A stretch of 64,000 bases of DNA from Anniella stebbinsi (Eukaryota; Chordata; Lepidosauria; Squamata; Anniellidae), in the NCBI GenBank assembly GCA_029215795.1, contig JARDYH010000001.1, positions 191,215,654 through 191,279,653 of the forward strand, read 5' to 3'. The notes under the pieces were generated by a model. It saw only the letters and a list, made by a program, of their open reading frames with translations. It was not told the DNA's origin and made no database searches. Below, piece by piece: positions 1 through 11,218 of the stretch. A program made the translations under genes and the position numbers. The first letter of the stretch is position 1, and each line of letters opens with the position of its first letter.

Positions 1-735
1 CGAGCGGGACCGGCGTTGGGCGCGAGGTGGCCGCGTCGGTACCGAAGGTCGGCCAGATTCAGGAGACGACGGTGTTGGCAATCTCGGGGCTGGGGAGGCC
101 TCCCGGTAAGTTGGATCCTTCCCACGGCATGGTGCCTTTGAAAATCTAGGCGCCAAACGGGGTGCTGCTAACACAGTGTCGGCGATCGGCAGCGAAATAG
201 AGGCTGACGGCGATGGCAGAGGACGTGCCATCGGTACCGGAGAGCGCGTCGGTACCGAGGCAGGCCCTGAAGACACCGAAGGTCGCGGTACCGACGGGCT
301 AGATTCTGGCGGCTTCAACGATTTCGAAGTCTTCTTAGGCTTCGTGGCCTCCTTAACCCCAGACTTCTTACTGTGCTCTTTAGGTCCTCGAGCCGATATC
401 TTAGGATTCTTAGCCCTCGGCTCCTGGAGCGGGGTAGCCCGGACAGCCGCGGTTCGCGGCTCTGAGGTCTTCTCTGCCGAAGACGCTGCGGGCGCCATAC
501 TGGTTGAGGCTGCCTGGGATGGAGCGTCCACTGCCTCCAGGGTCTTGCTCCAAAGGAAGGAGCGGAGCCTGTCAGCTCGATTTTTCCGAGTCTGGCAGGA
601 AAATCCCTGGCAATGGGGACAAGTCTGCACTATATGTGCCTCCCCTAGGCACAGCAAGCACAGGGAATGGCCATCCGATAATGTTAACTTCGCCCGGCAA
701 GAGGAGCAGGTTTTAAAAAGTGAAGACTGCGCCAT
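1..735 (-). CDS. DIRS-like retrotransposon gag, partial (runs off left edge)
   Basis: The minus strand is open without a stop from an ATG at 735-733 to base 1, 245 codons read directly. The N-terminus has a metal-binding-like pattern: C10, C13, H23, C26, C29, H34, C39 and C42, followed by a basic RKNR segment at 50-53. The remainder is rich in Ser, Pro, Arg and Lys. From memory, this Cys/His pattern with 'CLGEAH' is typical of Gag from tetrapod DIRS-like (tyrosine recombinase) retrotransposons, the group that contributed the LAP2alpha domain of TMPO. The frame is GC-rich, unlike the surrounding AT-rich intron. The reverse transcriptase and recombinase genes would lie left of the window. The family call is recognition of a motif pattern without alignment; the open frame itself is seen directly. 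Confidence 0.72.
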   Translation of the reverse strand, partial: MAQSSLFKTCSSCRAKLTLSDGHSLCLLCLGEAHIVQTCPHCQGFSCQTRKNRADRLRSFLWSKTLEAVDAPSQAASTSMAPAASSAEKTSEPRTAAVRATPLQEPRAKNPKISARGPKEHSKKSGVKEATKPKKTSKSLKPPESSPSVPRPSVSSGPASVPTRSPVPMARPLPSPSASISLPIADTVLAAPRLAPRFSKAPCRGKDPTYREASPAPRLPTPSSPESGRPSVPTRPPRAQRRSRS

Positions 736-1104
736 CTTAGCCAGACTGAACCTCAGCCTAACGAAGTGGTGAAACGAGAAACAGTCAGAGAGATAGATTA
801 TTATTATTATTTTTAATAGTAGAAGAGAACAGAAAGAAAAAGAGAAAACGGGATGAATGGACCTAAAAGAGTCTAAGCAACAAGAAAAAAATAAGTACAG
901 CCAGTTCTTCAGAGAAGGTCTCCCGAGGCAAGCTGCATGGCAGTCGAAAAAGAACTGAGGTAAGTGGGAACCCGAGCATGCGCAATAGGGCGGTGGGGGG
1001 AGGGGTTCCCGCCAAAAGAGTCTAGGCTAGAGAAGTTTTTTCCGAGGAGGCTCGGCGCCGGCGTGAGCCCATAGTTTGTGATGCACAGAGACCACGAAGA
1101 AGAA
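736..1104 (-). mobile_element. 5' terminal/leader region of the DIRS-like element
   Basis: Upstream of the gag ATG (higher coordinates) is a GC-rich leader that ends abruptly near 1104, where ordinary AT-rich intron begins. Reading the minus strand, the end starts TTCTTCTTCGTGGTCTCTG and continues through CATCACAAACTATGGGCTC, which resembles the terminal repeats of reptilian DIRS elements as I remember them. A short A/T-rich stretch (789-850) separates this terminal part from the gag start. The partner repeat would be outside the window. The boundary is uncertain by a few bases. Confidence 0.55.
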
Positions 1105-2021
1105 TAAATGATTATTTACTGCAATTTGTGCCAATACCCTCAAAGTTGAGGCTATAAAAATATGTATTGCCTATTAAAATAAACACACGTAACAACTATG
1201 CCTGATCTCTTGCTCTTACCACAGGTGTTGCTCCAGCTGATATCTGCAAGTCTCAAGGCACACAATTTTCAAACTCTGTATGAACTCTGATAATTTACAC
1301 CTTTAATTATAGAGTCAATGACAGATTGCCTTTGGAACATCTTTCTTCAGTCTGATATTTCATCATGAATCTCTCTATTGGTCTTTGCATCAGGTGATTA
1401 ATACAGCAGCCAGAAAGTATTTTACTGTCAGTGTGTTGCAGTTTTATCTATATTGTAGGCTTAAAGGCAGCAAACTAAATTTGCTCTCAAGAAAGACCTA
1501 AATCTGAAACCACAGAAAATGCTAGTCCACCTTCATCCTTTTTTATTTATTTATAATCCATGGATTTCAGAGTGGTATACATACAAATTTGAAACCATTA
1601 CAATATTAAAATGCTATGTAGTAAAATTGAGAGAAATAAAACTATGCAACCAGTTGAAAATGCCTAAGCAAATAAAAAGTCTTTGACCTGGCATGGAAAA
1701 GAATTTTAGTCCCAGCTATATGTTCATTGGAAGGACAGTCCAAAGTCAGGGTACCACCACAAAGAAGCCCCACCCTTTTCTCCTTGCAAATAAGTAGGTG
1801 GGTAGTAGGTGCGTGGGGTGGGAAGAGTTTGAAGGCTGAGTGGAGTGTTTGGGGGAGAGACTGGAACTCATTGCACTCCAAATATTGTCATTGGGGGTGC
1901 AATGGGGCTCAGTGAGACACATAATTAGGCTAAGAATAAGCCAAACTATTCCTCTACTTTGGAGAGAAATAGCCACATTCAGTTATTAATCAGTGGGAAT
2001 GGGGTTTGATACCTCTGCATA
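1105..2021. other. VWC2L intron, mostly unassigned; LINE 3'-end remnant at 1536-1715
   Basis: AT-rich intronic sequence with no recognised gene. From about 1536 to 1715 it resembles the reverse complement of an L2-like 3' untranslated region: TTTATTTATTTATAATCC, then 'cagagtggtatacatac', later 'gaaaatgcctaagcaaataaaaag' and 'gacctggca'. The same order occurs in the better preserved copy at 45297-45585. Nothing else is recognised. Confidence 0.4.
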
Positions 2022-2682
2022 CTAGGATGACTATATGTCAGGAAAAAACAGGACGTCAGGATTTTTGGTAACAAATACGGGAAGGGGGAAATAATGAAAT
2101 TTGGAGAAAAATCTGGATTTTTCACATCCTCCCCCCACCCAAAGGGCAGCTCTACTTTATAGTCAATGGGAATTAACAAAAATGCTTACAGTTCCGTCAT
2201 TTTTAAAGATACAGTAATGAAACTTGGCGTCTTGATATCTCTTGAGTAGGGCTTTAGCCATGCCGAGTTTGAAGCAGATCTGTTTGTTCATTGATGTTTA
2301 GGATTTTTGTAAAAAAAAATTGAGGTTTTAAAATTATTATTTAAAAAAAACCACACACATCATGTTTAAAGATAAAGAAATGAAACTTGACAACATGATA
2401 GCTCTTAAGTAGAGCTTTAGCCATGCCAAGTTCCAAGCAGATCTGTTCATCTGTTGAGTTTTAGGAATTTTTTAAAGTTTGATGTTTTAAAATTATTATT
2501 TTTTTTAAAAGCACTGGAGCCATACCCTTCAAACTCAGGTTGTCAAACCTCCTCTTTGGGTCTTGCACCTTGAGCAGTTTCAGCCCTTGGATGCCTCACT
2601 TGTATGTAGAACAGATTTGTCTTAATTGTGTGCTGTAAAATCAGACATGTGACCAAGACTGTGTTCAGGTGGGAACCCCCCC

Positions 2683-2721
<39 letters not shown>

Positions 2722-2865
2722 TTTATTTCTTACCCGCCTCTCCGTCTAGATCGAGTGCTAGACACGCCCCCTGGGGGTGGACATGTTGGTGGGGAAGCCC
2801 CCTTGGGGGCCGACCATGTTGTCCTCCTTTTTGGTTTCCAAAATATGGTCACCGTAATTAAATTC
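2022..2865. mobile_element. Family H composite DNA element with internal tandem units, copy 1
   Basis: Begins near 2022 with 'aggatgactatatgtcagg' and ends near 2858 with 'ccaaaatatggtcaccg', a degenerate inverted-end pair of the GGTGACCATAT type. It contains two tandem units starting with GCCATGCC at 2257 and 2420 (163-bp spacing), each followed by AAGCAGATCTGTT and a GTTTTAGGAATTTTT-like tail. The same units occur in reverse orientation at 42700-43230, and the terminal sequence 'ggtttccaaaatatggtcacc' is the reverse complement of the start of that copy. An L2 tail (2681-2760) lies inside. No transposase is visible, so it would be non-autonomous. Confidence 0.55.
2681..2760 (-). mobile_element. 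L2-like LINE 3' end with (AAT)n tail
   Basis: A run of TAA/AAT trinucleotides is followed by 'gatttatttcttacccgcctctccg'. This is the reverse complement of the common L2-like terminus '..gaggcgggtaagaaataaat(AAT)n'. The same terminus occurs at 22738-22960 and, in the other orientation, at 32780-32853. Only the extreme 3' end is present, inserted within the family H element. Confidence 0.6.
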
Positions 2866-5157
2866 ACTGGAATGTAAGCAATCTTAACAGCATGGAGGGT
2901 TCTAGTACCATGGCAATAATCACAGCAATATCTTTCCATGTTTCCACATATGATGTTGTTTGTTTGTTTGTCCTGACTAATTCAGGAATCTGCAAAAAAG
3001 ACCCAAATCCACTGGAAAAGAGGTGCAGATCCTCTTCCAGCCCGAGGGCCAAATTTCATTTTGGAGAAGCTCTTGGGGACCACATTCCAGTGTTGGGCGG
3101 GGCCGAAGCCAAAAGGGATTGGTCCAAACCCACCCACCCACCCCAAATATCAGCAGATTTTTGCTTAGAGCTCTTACAGCCAGTAACTAAACATCAGGAG
3201 AGGCAATTCAACCATTTGGAATGGGGCAAATCACAAAAGCTAAGAAACCACAAAATGATCATGGTTGGGATGGGGGGGAGGTGGGGCCAGGAGAAGGGTA
3301 TTCTGGGGAACTTCAAAGGGCTGAATGGGGATCTGACAACCTGCACCCCTGCACTAGAATGTGGTTTCTCCTGTAGAAGAACTCTACTCCTATTCTGTGG
3401 TTAAAATCTAATGCTCAAACACTATTTAGGATATCTATCATCTATCTATGTTTCCCTGGCCATTACGATGGAAATTCATTATCATGGGGGTGGGGACACA
3501 GGGGACAAAATAACTCCTTCTCCAGTATATATGAACTATGATTTGGGCTCAGTTATAGTTACACAAGTATCAGAGAAATCATTTAGGCTGAATGCCAATT
3601 GGAATGAAGCCAATGCTGGGTAAAGAGAAATGTAAGATAAAAGATGGAGCAACCTCGGCGTGCCAGATTGCACTCAGGAGGATTAAAGGCATCCCAAATA
3701 TCAATCTCTCAGCTATTCCTAAGAAGGACTTCTAAAATACAGCCATTCAACTGATATTAAACTACAATTCCAAGATGCTGTTCTTGGAATTGAACCTTGA
3801 GCTGTAACAGGGTGATAACAGGCCTTACATGGCTTTGCAGGATAACAAAGCAGGAGCCGCTCTAAATGTATGTTCTGAGGCAAGGAGTAATCAGGACTTC
3901 AGATTCAGGTATGTGCCTCCAGGCTATGAGCAAATTCACCTATGTGCATCACCACAACATCCTCCCTACCACCACCACCACCACCCAGGGAAGGGTTGCA
4001 GGCTCTAGCCTGGAAAAAATGGAGCTACAATGCATTTGTTTACAAAACACAGGCATCTGTTCTGGATGAAAAGTCTGCAATCCCATGGATAGGAAATGTT
4101 TGGATGTGATGAAAAAAACTCTCTAATCATAAGAACAGGTACATGAAGGACAAATAGATTATCATAAAGTTGTGTGAATTCACTCTGAGAAACATATATT
4201 CAAAAATTCTAATCGATCACTAAGAAAAAAGAAATGTCTGGATCTTGCCAAGTCAGAAGTGGGTTATTGACTTTGATAAACTAGACACAGAAGATGTTGG
4301 TTTGGATGACTAATTAATTAGGAGCAATTGTATGGAAATTAGTGGGTTGACCAAATGCTTAGCTCTATTGATTTCAAGGTTAATCACATTGGCTGAAGAT
4401 CCGTGAAAAGAGTTTGCATTGTATAGAAGCATCAACTGGAAGAAGGAGAGGAAGCAGAAAAGCACCAAGTAAACAGAAAAGCAAAGGAAGAGACGGGTCT
4501 TAAGCTGGTGCATGAAAAGGACTTTTTTATATATATGAAGTTTGTCTAGCACATTTTGAGCATCGGATCTCCTTGGGGGCAAAGAGTCCATGATTTCTCA
4601 TTCTAGTACTCCAGTTAAAATAATAACTCATCCAAGGATATAGTTTGGGAAACTATATTCTTGGTTCTTAAGGGGTCTATTTAGACTTGGGCACCTGAAA
4701 AAGACACATGAGCACCCTTTGCCCCGAAGGAAGACCCAAGGTCAAAACACGTCAGTTAACTGAAGGGAGCACAAGATTACATTATGCATAATTAACTTAT
4801 GGAATTTGCCGCCACAAGATGTGACAATGGTCACTGGTTTACATGGGTTTAAAAACCATGGAGGATGAACCATCTCTTAGGTGGGATAGCTAAATTGGAA
4901 CTCCAGAGACCCAGATCACCCACTTCTGGGTGTGAACAGCAGGGGAGGGCACTTGACTTTGTTCTCTGCTTGTGCGGCATATGACTTGGTGGACCCGTGG
5001 CCTCCTTCATCTTAAGATGGAGGGGCCAAAAGAACATAATGAAGGATGAAATAGTAATGTGAAAAATGGTGCAACTAACTCACGGACTGAATGCTATATA
5101 TCTATTTCCATTTTTATCCCAGTGGATAACAAAATTTTAAAGTAACAGCCTGGCTTA
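2866..5157. other. VWC2L intron, nothing recognised
   Basis: Unassigned intronic sequence. Open frames here, the longest 170 codons at 2892-3404, have no recognisable domain, no splice context and composition like their surroundings. A short GT-rich stretch sits near 2955 and a short (ACC)n near 3968-3984. Confidence 0.6.
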
Positions 5158-5350
5158 TTTATTTATTACATTTTTGCATCACCCCATTGCCAAAGCTTTA
5201 TGGGCAGTTCATGAATAATAAAACCACAGAATGCAACAAAATAACAATACATAATTAAAAAAAACTTTAAAAGTTTTAACACAGAACAAAGCTAACATAA
5301 AAATCAGTGTAAAAGCCAGCAGCAGTGTAAAGATCTAAAACCACAATAAC
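5158..5350 (-). mobile_element. L2-like LINE 3' end
   Basis: Starts TTTATTTATTACATTTTTGC, then 'atcaccccattgccaaagctttatgggcagtt', a diverged reverse complement of the '...ccgcccagagagcttcggctatggggcggta...aataaa' L2-like terminus seen at 42521-42597. It continues as an A-rich 3' untranslated region. No coding part remains. Confidence 0.55.
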
Positions 5351-5519
5351 ATGGTAAAGGGGATTCCCCAGGGTGACCAAGCCTGTTTCCATTCCAAAAA
5401 CAGAGCTAAGGCCCAATAAAAATGGATCCAGAATTCAGTTTCATTCAAGAGTGACTGATGTTGACCAATCACTTGAGCACCTTGCCTGGTAAGAGGATGC
5501 TAGCAACCAGCCTATTATA

Positions 5520-5837
5520 AGCTGACCAGATAATATCCAGGTCAGGGCTCATGTAACTTTAACAGTTGTAGAGAAAAGGGAATTTTAGCCAGTGTCATTT
5601 GTATGCAATTAGTTCCTGGTGAAATTCCCTCTTCATCACAACAGTTAAAGTTGCAGGGGCCCTGCCTTCTTTTGGATATGGTCACTCTAGTATAGTGCCT
5701 GCACCTTTAACAGTTGTGATGAAGAGGGAATTTCACCAGGAACTAATTGCATACAAATGACACTGGCTGAAATTCCCTTTTCTCTACAACTGTTAAAGTT
5801 ACATGAGCCCTGACCTGGATTTTATCTGGTAAGCCTA
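5520..5837 (+). mobile_element. Family A hAT-type inverted-dimer element, copy 1
   Basis: Near-complete palindrome of about 318 bp. Ends read 'gctgaccagataatatcc' and 'ggattttatctggtaagc'. The arms carry 'aactttaacagttgtagag' and its complement. The centre (5655-5705) reads 'ccctgccttcttttggatatggtcactctagta', an internal copy of the terminal sequence. Orientation is set by that asymmetric centre. The flanks are too diverged to give a clear target duplication here. Confidence 0.75.
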
Positions 5838-7269
5838 GTTATTGTTAACATCTTCTGGGCCCAGTGAGGCTTCTTCAGAAGTAACCGAATGACTGCCTCC
5901 TTTAAAGAGGCCAGTAGCTCCCACTCTCTTCAAGGAGGAACTTACCATATTTTGAAGTAAGTGAAATAATACACTGGGCCATTACACAGGTGAAAGTGAT
6001 GCTACATTAGAATATGACTTTAAAAAAACACCAGAGATTTTCAGGAAGTCATTCCCCTATAACATACACTGCTCTTTTCCTGTGCTGCTAGAGAACAGCA
6101 CTGCTGATTTGGGCTGGAAGGCAGCAGACACTGGCGTAACAGTGCTGCCAGCGATGGACATTCAGATTCACATTCGGGCAAAGCTCCAGCTGCACCGATT
6201 GAGGCCGTGCGCTGAATTCGCCGCCCTCCACTGGCTTGTTCACAGGAGCTGTCCATGGGATGTTGCTTATGGAAGCTATTGCTTCTCTTGCATCAGAGTG
6301 CAGTGGGCAGAGAGGTCTTCCTTGGTAAGTTTAAGTGCAGCCGATGGGCATCACGGAAATCACAGATTGTGGCAGTTGTGAGCTTGATTTTAATAGCAAG
6401 AGGCACGTTTTAGATCATGTGAAGAAGGGAGTTAACCACACTTGACAGAGTTTTGTTTCAAAAAGTCACGATGACTAGAAAGAACATCTTGGGGCAATGA
6501 TTTTGTATTCTGTCAGGGCTGGGAAACTTGAAATTAAGTGACCTTTCCTCATAAGACAGAAATGTTGCACGTTACCTGGAGCCATCATCTTTAACATTTA
6601 CAGTGACAAATTAGGCGACGAGACTGGAAAGACGGCGCATCCCTCCCTGCACTCCACTTCTAGCCTTTCCGCAGATTCTGCTCACTAGATGTACAACTCG
6701 ATTAAGTGGCTCTGTGCAGCAAGTGTGCCACTGACACCCACAAAGCACAACATGGTCATTCGATTTCATTTGACCAATCAGGTGAAACCTTTGGGCTCAT
6801 TCACAAGACCACTTGGAAGGGGGAGTGATCAAGCGATGCCCATCTCATCGGATAAGCTCACGTCCCCTAGAAGGGGAGCTGCATTTACACAACAGCTGAT
6901 CTATGACAAATCAATGACAGCATCTTTCTCTCATATAGTGGCTTCCTTCCTTCTGCTCCCCACTAGAAATGCCCACTAGTGTGAAAAGCCCTGGGCTTCT
7001 GCAAGGAGATTTTTGTTGCCATGTAACCAAAGTGAGTTGGGCAAGTCTTGCTTGCTGTGGTGGGGCAATCCAAGAGCTTTAAAGGTAAAAAGAAATCCAC
7101 CCTTGGGGGTGGGTGGAGGAATTTCCTTGAGAAATGGTCTTTTAATGAAATGGCTGTGCAAACTGGCATGGATAGGAAGGCCGGGACTTGCGCTGTGCCT
7201 GCATTGCTGACATCACAGGGACCACCCAGGAATTTGTTCACATCTGAGATGGCCAATGTGATGCTGTGA
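5838..7269. other. VWC2L intron, nothing recognised
   Basis: Unassigned sequence. Frames at 6082-6381 and 6689-6979 lack domain signatures and look like chance. The last intron-2-side VWC2L exon was specifically looked for here and not found. Confidence 0.55.
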
Positions 7270-8130
7270 AGGTTCAACTGTATTATCAAGGCTTAAATTG
7301 TATGTTACGAGTTAAAATGTATGTACAATGGGTAAACTGTTAAGAATCAGCATACGCTCAGGAGGTGTCCTGGTTAGTTTAGCTCGAAAGTATGGAAGTG
7401 CAAATGGGGGGGAAGACATTTCAGAGTAAGATTAACATACGCTCAAAAGGTTTCCTGATTACATTAAGGACTCTCTGACCAGGTTTCTAGGGAAAAGGTC
7501 GAAAGCTGAGAGGTGGGGTTAACACAGCAGTTAGCAGTTCAAACTAGAAAAGCGGGAACAGAGAGCCAATAGAAAGAGCTAGCCAGAGAGCCAATGAAAA
7601 AGGCCGGCTGGTCAGTTAGAGGGAGTCTTTAAAAAAAAAAGAAAACCCCCAAGGAAGGGAGAACTGATTCAAGTAGTTGGGAATGGAGGATTAAGCCATC
7701 TCAGAGTGAGATGCAGGACCATTAGGCTGGAAGAGACTCAGAGCCTAATGGAGAAAAGCTGGACTGAACTACCAAGTACTAAGTAGCCAAGCCAGATGAA
7801 ACTGCGGTTTTATTTCTGTTTGTTTGTTTTTATTGCCTTTGTAAGTAACAGCTCTATGTGTGTAAATACCTTAAGCCAGTGTGCCTTACTATGGTTGGAA
7901 TAGTAAAGAGTTTTGGTTTAAAACCTGTGTGTTGGAGGTTCCATTTCACACCCACCTACAGCTCAAACCCCAGGCTACCGAGAGGGGAAAAGAGAAAAGG
8001 TGGAAACTTGGGTCCCAAGAGGGACAGTGTGGCTCTTAAAGAGGCAGTATATCTTTAAGGAGCAAAGTCAGAGGGTCCAGCCAGGAAGGTGGAACTCTGA
8101 CAGTCGGGGTGGAACCCCGACAGATGCCCA
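7270..8130 (+). repeat. Possible LTR-like repeat
   Basis: A long stretch with the layout of an LTR: a 5' part with an internally repeated motif ('catacgctcaggaggtgtcctgg' near 7352 and 'catacgctcaaaaggtttcctg' near 7437), then 'gttttatttctgtttgtttg', then 'taccgagaggggaaaagagaaaagg' and '...ctcttaaagaggcag'. A loosely similar arrangement occurs around 21700-22400, where 'tactgggaaggggaaggtaaaaag' and 'ctcttaaagagtctctag' recur. No clean TG...CA ends or flanking duplication were identified. It could equally be an unrelated unique sequence with chance resemblance. Confidence 0.25.
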
Positions 8131-8912
8131 TAGGCGCCACTGTGTCTGCAAACACCTCCCGTGGTGTCCCCCTGCTTCTGATTTTTTTAAAAAAAAATTA
8201 GAAAGATTTATATTTTTTGAAAATAAATGAATAAATGGGAAGCTGGTGTGCTGGAATGCCAATTGCCAATATTAGTTTCCTGGGGCAGGAAAGCATACGC
8301 GTGTGATATAACCTCCTGTGTCTCTTTCACCCTTTCTGATGCTCCTTGCTGCGTTCTGTTTCTAGGTTTGGGGCAGATGCCCCAAGGGTCTTTCGAGCTT
8401 AGAGAATAGTGTATACAATTCCACTTCTATGGGAAAAAGTGTTATTTTAGTGCCATCTCCCTTGGAAGTAGCTTCATGCTGCATGTCTTTGCAACCTTTC
8501 CTATGTAATCCTGAGGGTTGGAGGCTGACTTTGGGGTGAGGTTATAAACCTGAGAATCAAACCTACCCTGTTGCTGCCACTACAATTAGGCCTTTACACA
8601 ACAGGCTGAAGATAAAGCTACTAAGCCTGTGGTTATTTTGGTTGTAGAGAATCCTTCTTGGGGCTGATTCAGGACCAGTGACATTAAGTACTTTATTGGG
8701 CCCTGAATGCTTAGTTTCTGTTTACTAAATAGCAGCCACAAGGTGGGGAGAGGGGAGAAACCTGAATCGTGCCTTGGGCAGGGCAAAGGCTTAAATCTCT
8801 ACCCCATACTATAGTCCTGATCTGAACTGGACACCTGCCGCCTGCAGCTGCTCATTAGTAAACAAAGAAACCAAGTGTACAAAGGCCCAAGACATCGAGC
8901 ATGAGCCTGTGA
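8131..8912. other. VWC2L intron, nothing recognised
   Basis: Unassigned sequence. Small frames here have no recognisable domain. Confidence 0.5.
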
Positions 8913-8920
8913 CGTAACAC

Positions 8921-9240
8921 TAGGCTGACCATATGAAAAGGAGGTCAGGGCTCATGTAACTTTAACAGTTGTAGAGAAAAGGGAATTTCAGCCAAGGTCA
9001 TTTGTATGCAATTAGTTCCTGGTGAAATTCCCTCTTCATCACCACAGTTAAAGTTGCAGGGGCCCTGCCTGCTTTTGTATTTGGTCACTCTAGTATAGTG
9101 CCTGCAACTTTAACTGTGGTGATGAAGAGGTAATTTCACCAGGAACTAATTGCATACAAATGACACTGGCTGAAATTCCCTTTTCTCTACAACAGTTAAA
9201 GTTACATGAGCCCTGTCCTCCTTTTCATATGGTCAGCCTA
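8921..9240 (+). mobile_element. Family A hAT-type inverted-dimer element, copy 2, with exact 8-bp target duplication
   Basis: Starts TAGGCTGACCATATGAAAAG and ends with its complement CTTTTCATATGGTCAGCCTA. It is flanked on both sides by CGTAACAC (8913-8920 and 9241-9248). An 8-bp duplication is the signature of hAT transposition. The body is a long imperfect palindrome whose centre (9060-9100) carries an extra inward copy of the terminal sequence, 'ttttgtatttggtcactctagta'. No transposase frame exists, so it is a non-autonomous element. Confidence 0.88.
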
Positions 9241-9825
9241 CGTAACACCTTCCACTTGCAGTACAGCCAAAATGTCCTTCCTGTGGGGGCACTGCACGTG
9301 ATGCCCTTGTGTGTGTCAGCCCATGCAGGTCTTGTATGCTGGGGCAACACTACTGCTACTTGGGCTACACATTGTTGGTGCACTCACACTGCACACATAT
9401 GTCCTAGGGCACGAGGCAATGGTCCTTTAAATGTTATAGCAGCTCTGTGGAGTATTGCCAAGGCTGTGGGTTTTAGCGAGATACTGAACACGGGAGGGTG
9501 GTATCTAAATTAGGCCATTTCTTCCCCTTTGCTTCGAATTTCTCTTTGCCCCACGGCTTGCTGGGATTGGCCCAGTATTCTCTCACACATGCTTGAAGTC
9601 AATCTGGTGAAACCTGATGGGAGGGGGGCAGAAAGCCGAAGCAAACAAGCAAGAGGCAGCTCCGAACAAACAAAGGCAAGACCGAGTAGGCATTTGCTTT
9701 TCTTCATAGAGCAAAATATCATCCTCTCTTAGCAGTGTCCCACACAGCCTGGGTTAGTAAAGCCGTCCCTGGGTAACTATTTTACTCAGCCCAGATATCA
9801 TATGGTAGTTGCAATGATCACGCTA

Positions 9826-9897
9826 TGTAAACCGCCCAGAGAGCTTCAGCTATGGGGCGGTATACAAATATAATAAATAAATTAATTAATAAATAAA
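9826..9897 (+). mobile_element. L2-like LINE 3' end
   Basis: Reads 'gtaaaccgcccagagagcttcagctatggggcggtatacaaat' followed by ATAAATAAATTAATTAATAAATAAA. This is the same terminus as at 42521-42597. Only the final ~70 bp are recognisable. Confidence 0.65.
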
Positions 9898-10755
9898 CAT
9901 GGAAGTGGAAATTAGATACCAGCTCCTGAAAAAGGGCAGGAGAGGGAAAGAGGCCGGCTTCTTCTGAATCTTCAGGTCAGGAATGTTAGGTGCAACCGCT
10001 TTCTGCATTAACCTTACTGCTGCACAGCTTTCTGCTCTGGGCAATTTATAATTAAGAAAGGCACAAAAATCAATCTCGGCGTATTGGGAGGAAATTATTG
10101 GCCACTTAACGGCCACAACAGTTTTGCAAGCAGGCAAGCCAAACTGCTTAGTGCGGACAGCACAGCAAAATGCTGAAGGGCCCTTTCCTAATGGCAAAAT
10201 GCTAAATTCACAAGAAACCAGTCATTTCAATAAGAATGTACATCACACGTTGGTGCTGGGGGCATAGTTTTGGACGCTATATCCCTAAAATAGAGAATGA
10301 TAATAGTCAGGACACTGCCACAGCTATGCATGAGTTCAGGTGTCATGAATGTAGTCAGACCTCAGATGTTGAAGTAAAAATAAGAGAGTGCCTCTGAGCA
10401 TATTCAATAACTGCAGCCTGGGGTAAATAAAAGGAGCCTCTGAATCAGACCTGTGAGCTCCAGGGAGGCATGAGCTGCCAAGACACCACCTCCCTTTAGA
10501 AACAGCTAGAGCTGAGCCAGATCAGACTTTTAAGGCTTGTTTTCATGTGTGTTCTTCTTCAAAACATCTCTATTTTGAAGTTAGCTGTCAGCTGCTCCTT
10601 TGAAATTTCATTTATTTTACATCGACACACTAGACATTGGAAGGAAGTGTGAAAAAGCACCCAAATACTTGAATTTATAAGCAACAGCTCAGGGAAGTCC
10701 CAGAGCAAAGGAGCAGGACGCACAAGCTCAGAGCAGATCCCTTAACCAAATCAGC
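9898..10755. other. VWC2L intron, nothing recognised
   Basis: Unassigned sequence between two repeats. No gene or repeat is recognised. Confidence 0.5.
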
Positions 10756-10912
10756 AGCTAAAGCTTAGGTAGAGTCGGGCCAGGTGCCCTCCAGATGTGT
10801 TGGACTACAATTCCCATCACCCCAGACAGCAGGGCCTATGATGGGAGCCATAGTCCAATACATCTGGCAGCTGCTAGGCTGGATTAGGCTGAGCTAAAGC
10901 TTAGGTAGAGTC
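10756..10912. repeat. Family G insertion flanked by 21-bp direct repeats
   Basis: A 115-bp insertion (10777-10891) contains GTGCCCTCCAGATGTGTTGG and 'actacaattcccatcaccccag', with a partial inverted return at 10850-10872. It is flanked by an identical 21-bp sequence beginning AGCTAAAGCTTAGG at 10756-10776 and 10892-10912. A perfect duplication of this length suggests target-primed retrotransposition rather than cut-and-paste. Related family G sequence occurs at 16712-16790, 43680-43800, 43990-44030, 44515-44570 and 44670-44770. Confidence 0.6.
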
Positions 10913-11218
10913 CATTCATATGCCCTATGTAAGATCATGGAACTGGTAAGCACCAGCACAACGCTCTAACTACAGTCCATGAGCAGTGGCAAGGGAAAAT
11001 GTAGTCTGGGATTTTTCCTAACTCATTCAGACAAATGTAGGAATTGTGGGCTTCCTTTGCTCCCAGGATTTGGGAGTCCCTTTGAGCTGAACCCTGTCAG
11101 CTAGCTCTGGGACTTTGCATCATTCTCTGGAGCCATGGAAATCGGCCTTTGGTGCTTTACCACAGCTCTTCCAAAGCTGTGATTGAGGCCCAAGGCCCAG
11201 ATGAAAGGCAGAGAAACA

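Noticed and set aside
176..772. 198-codon plus-strand open frame near the left edge
   Set aside because: It is the antisense of the minus-strand DIRS-like gag frame, which carries the Cys/His motif and stays open to the edge. The plus frame has no recognisable domain.
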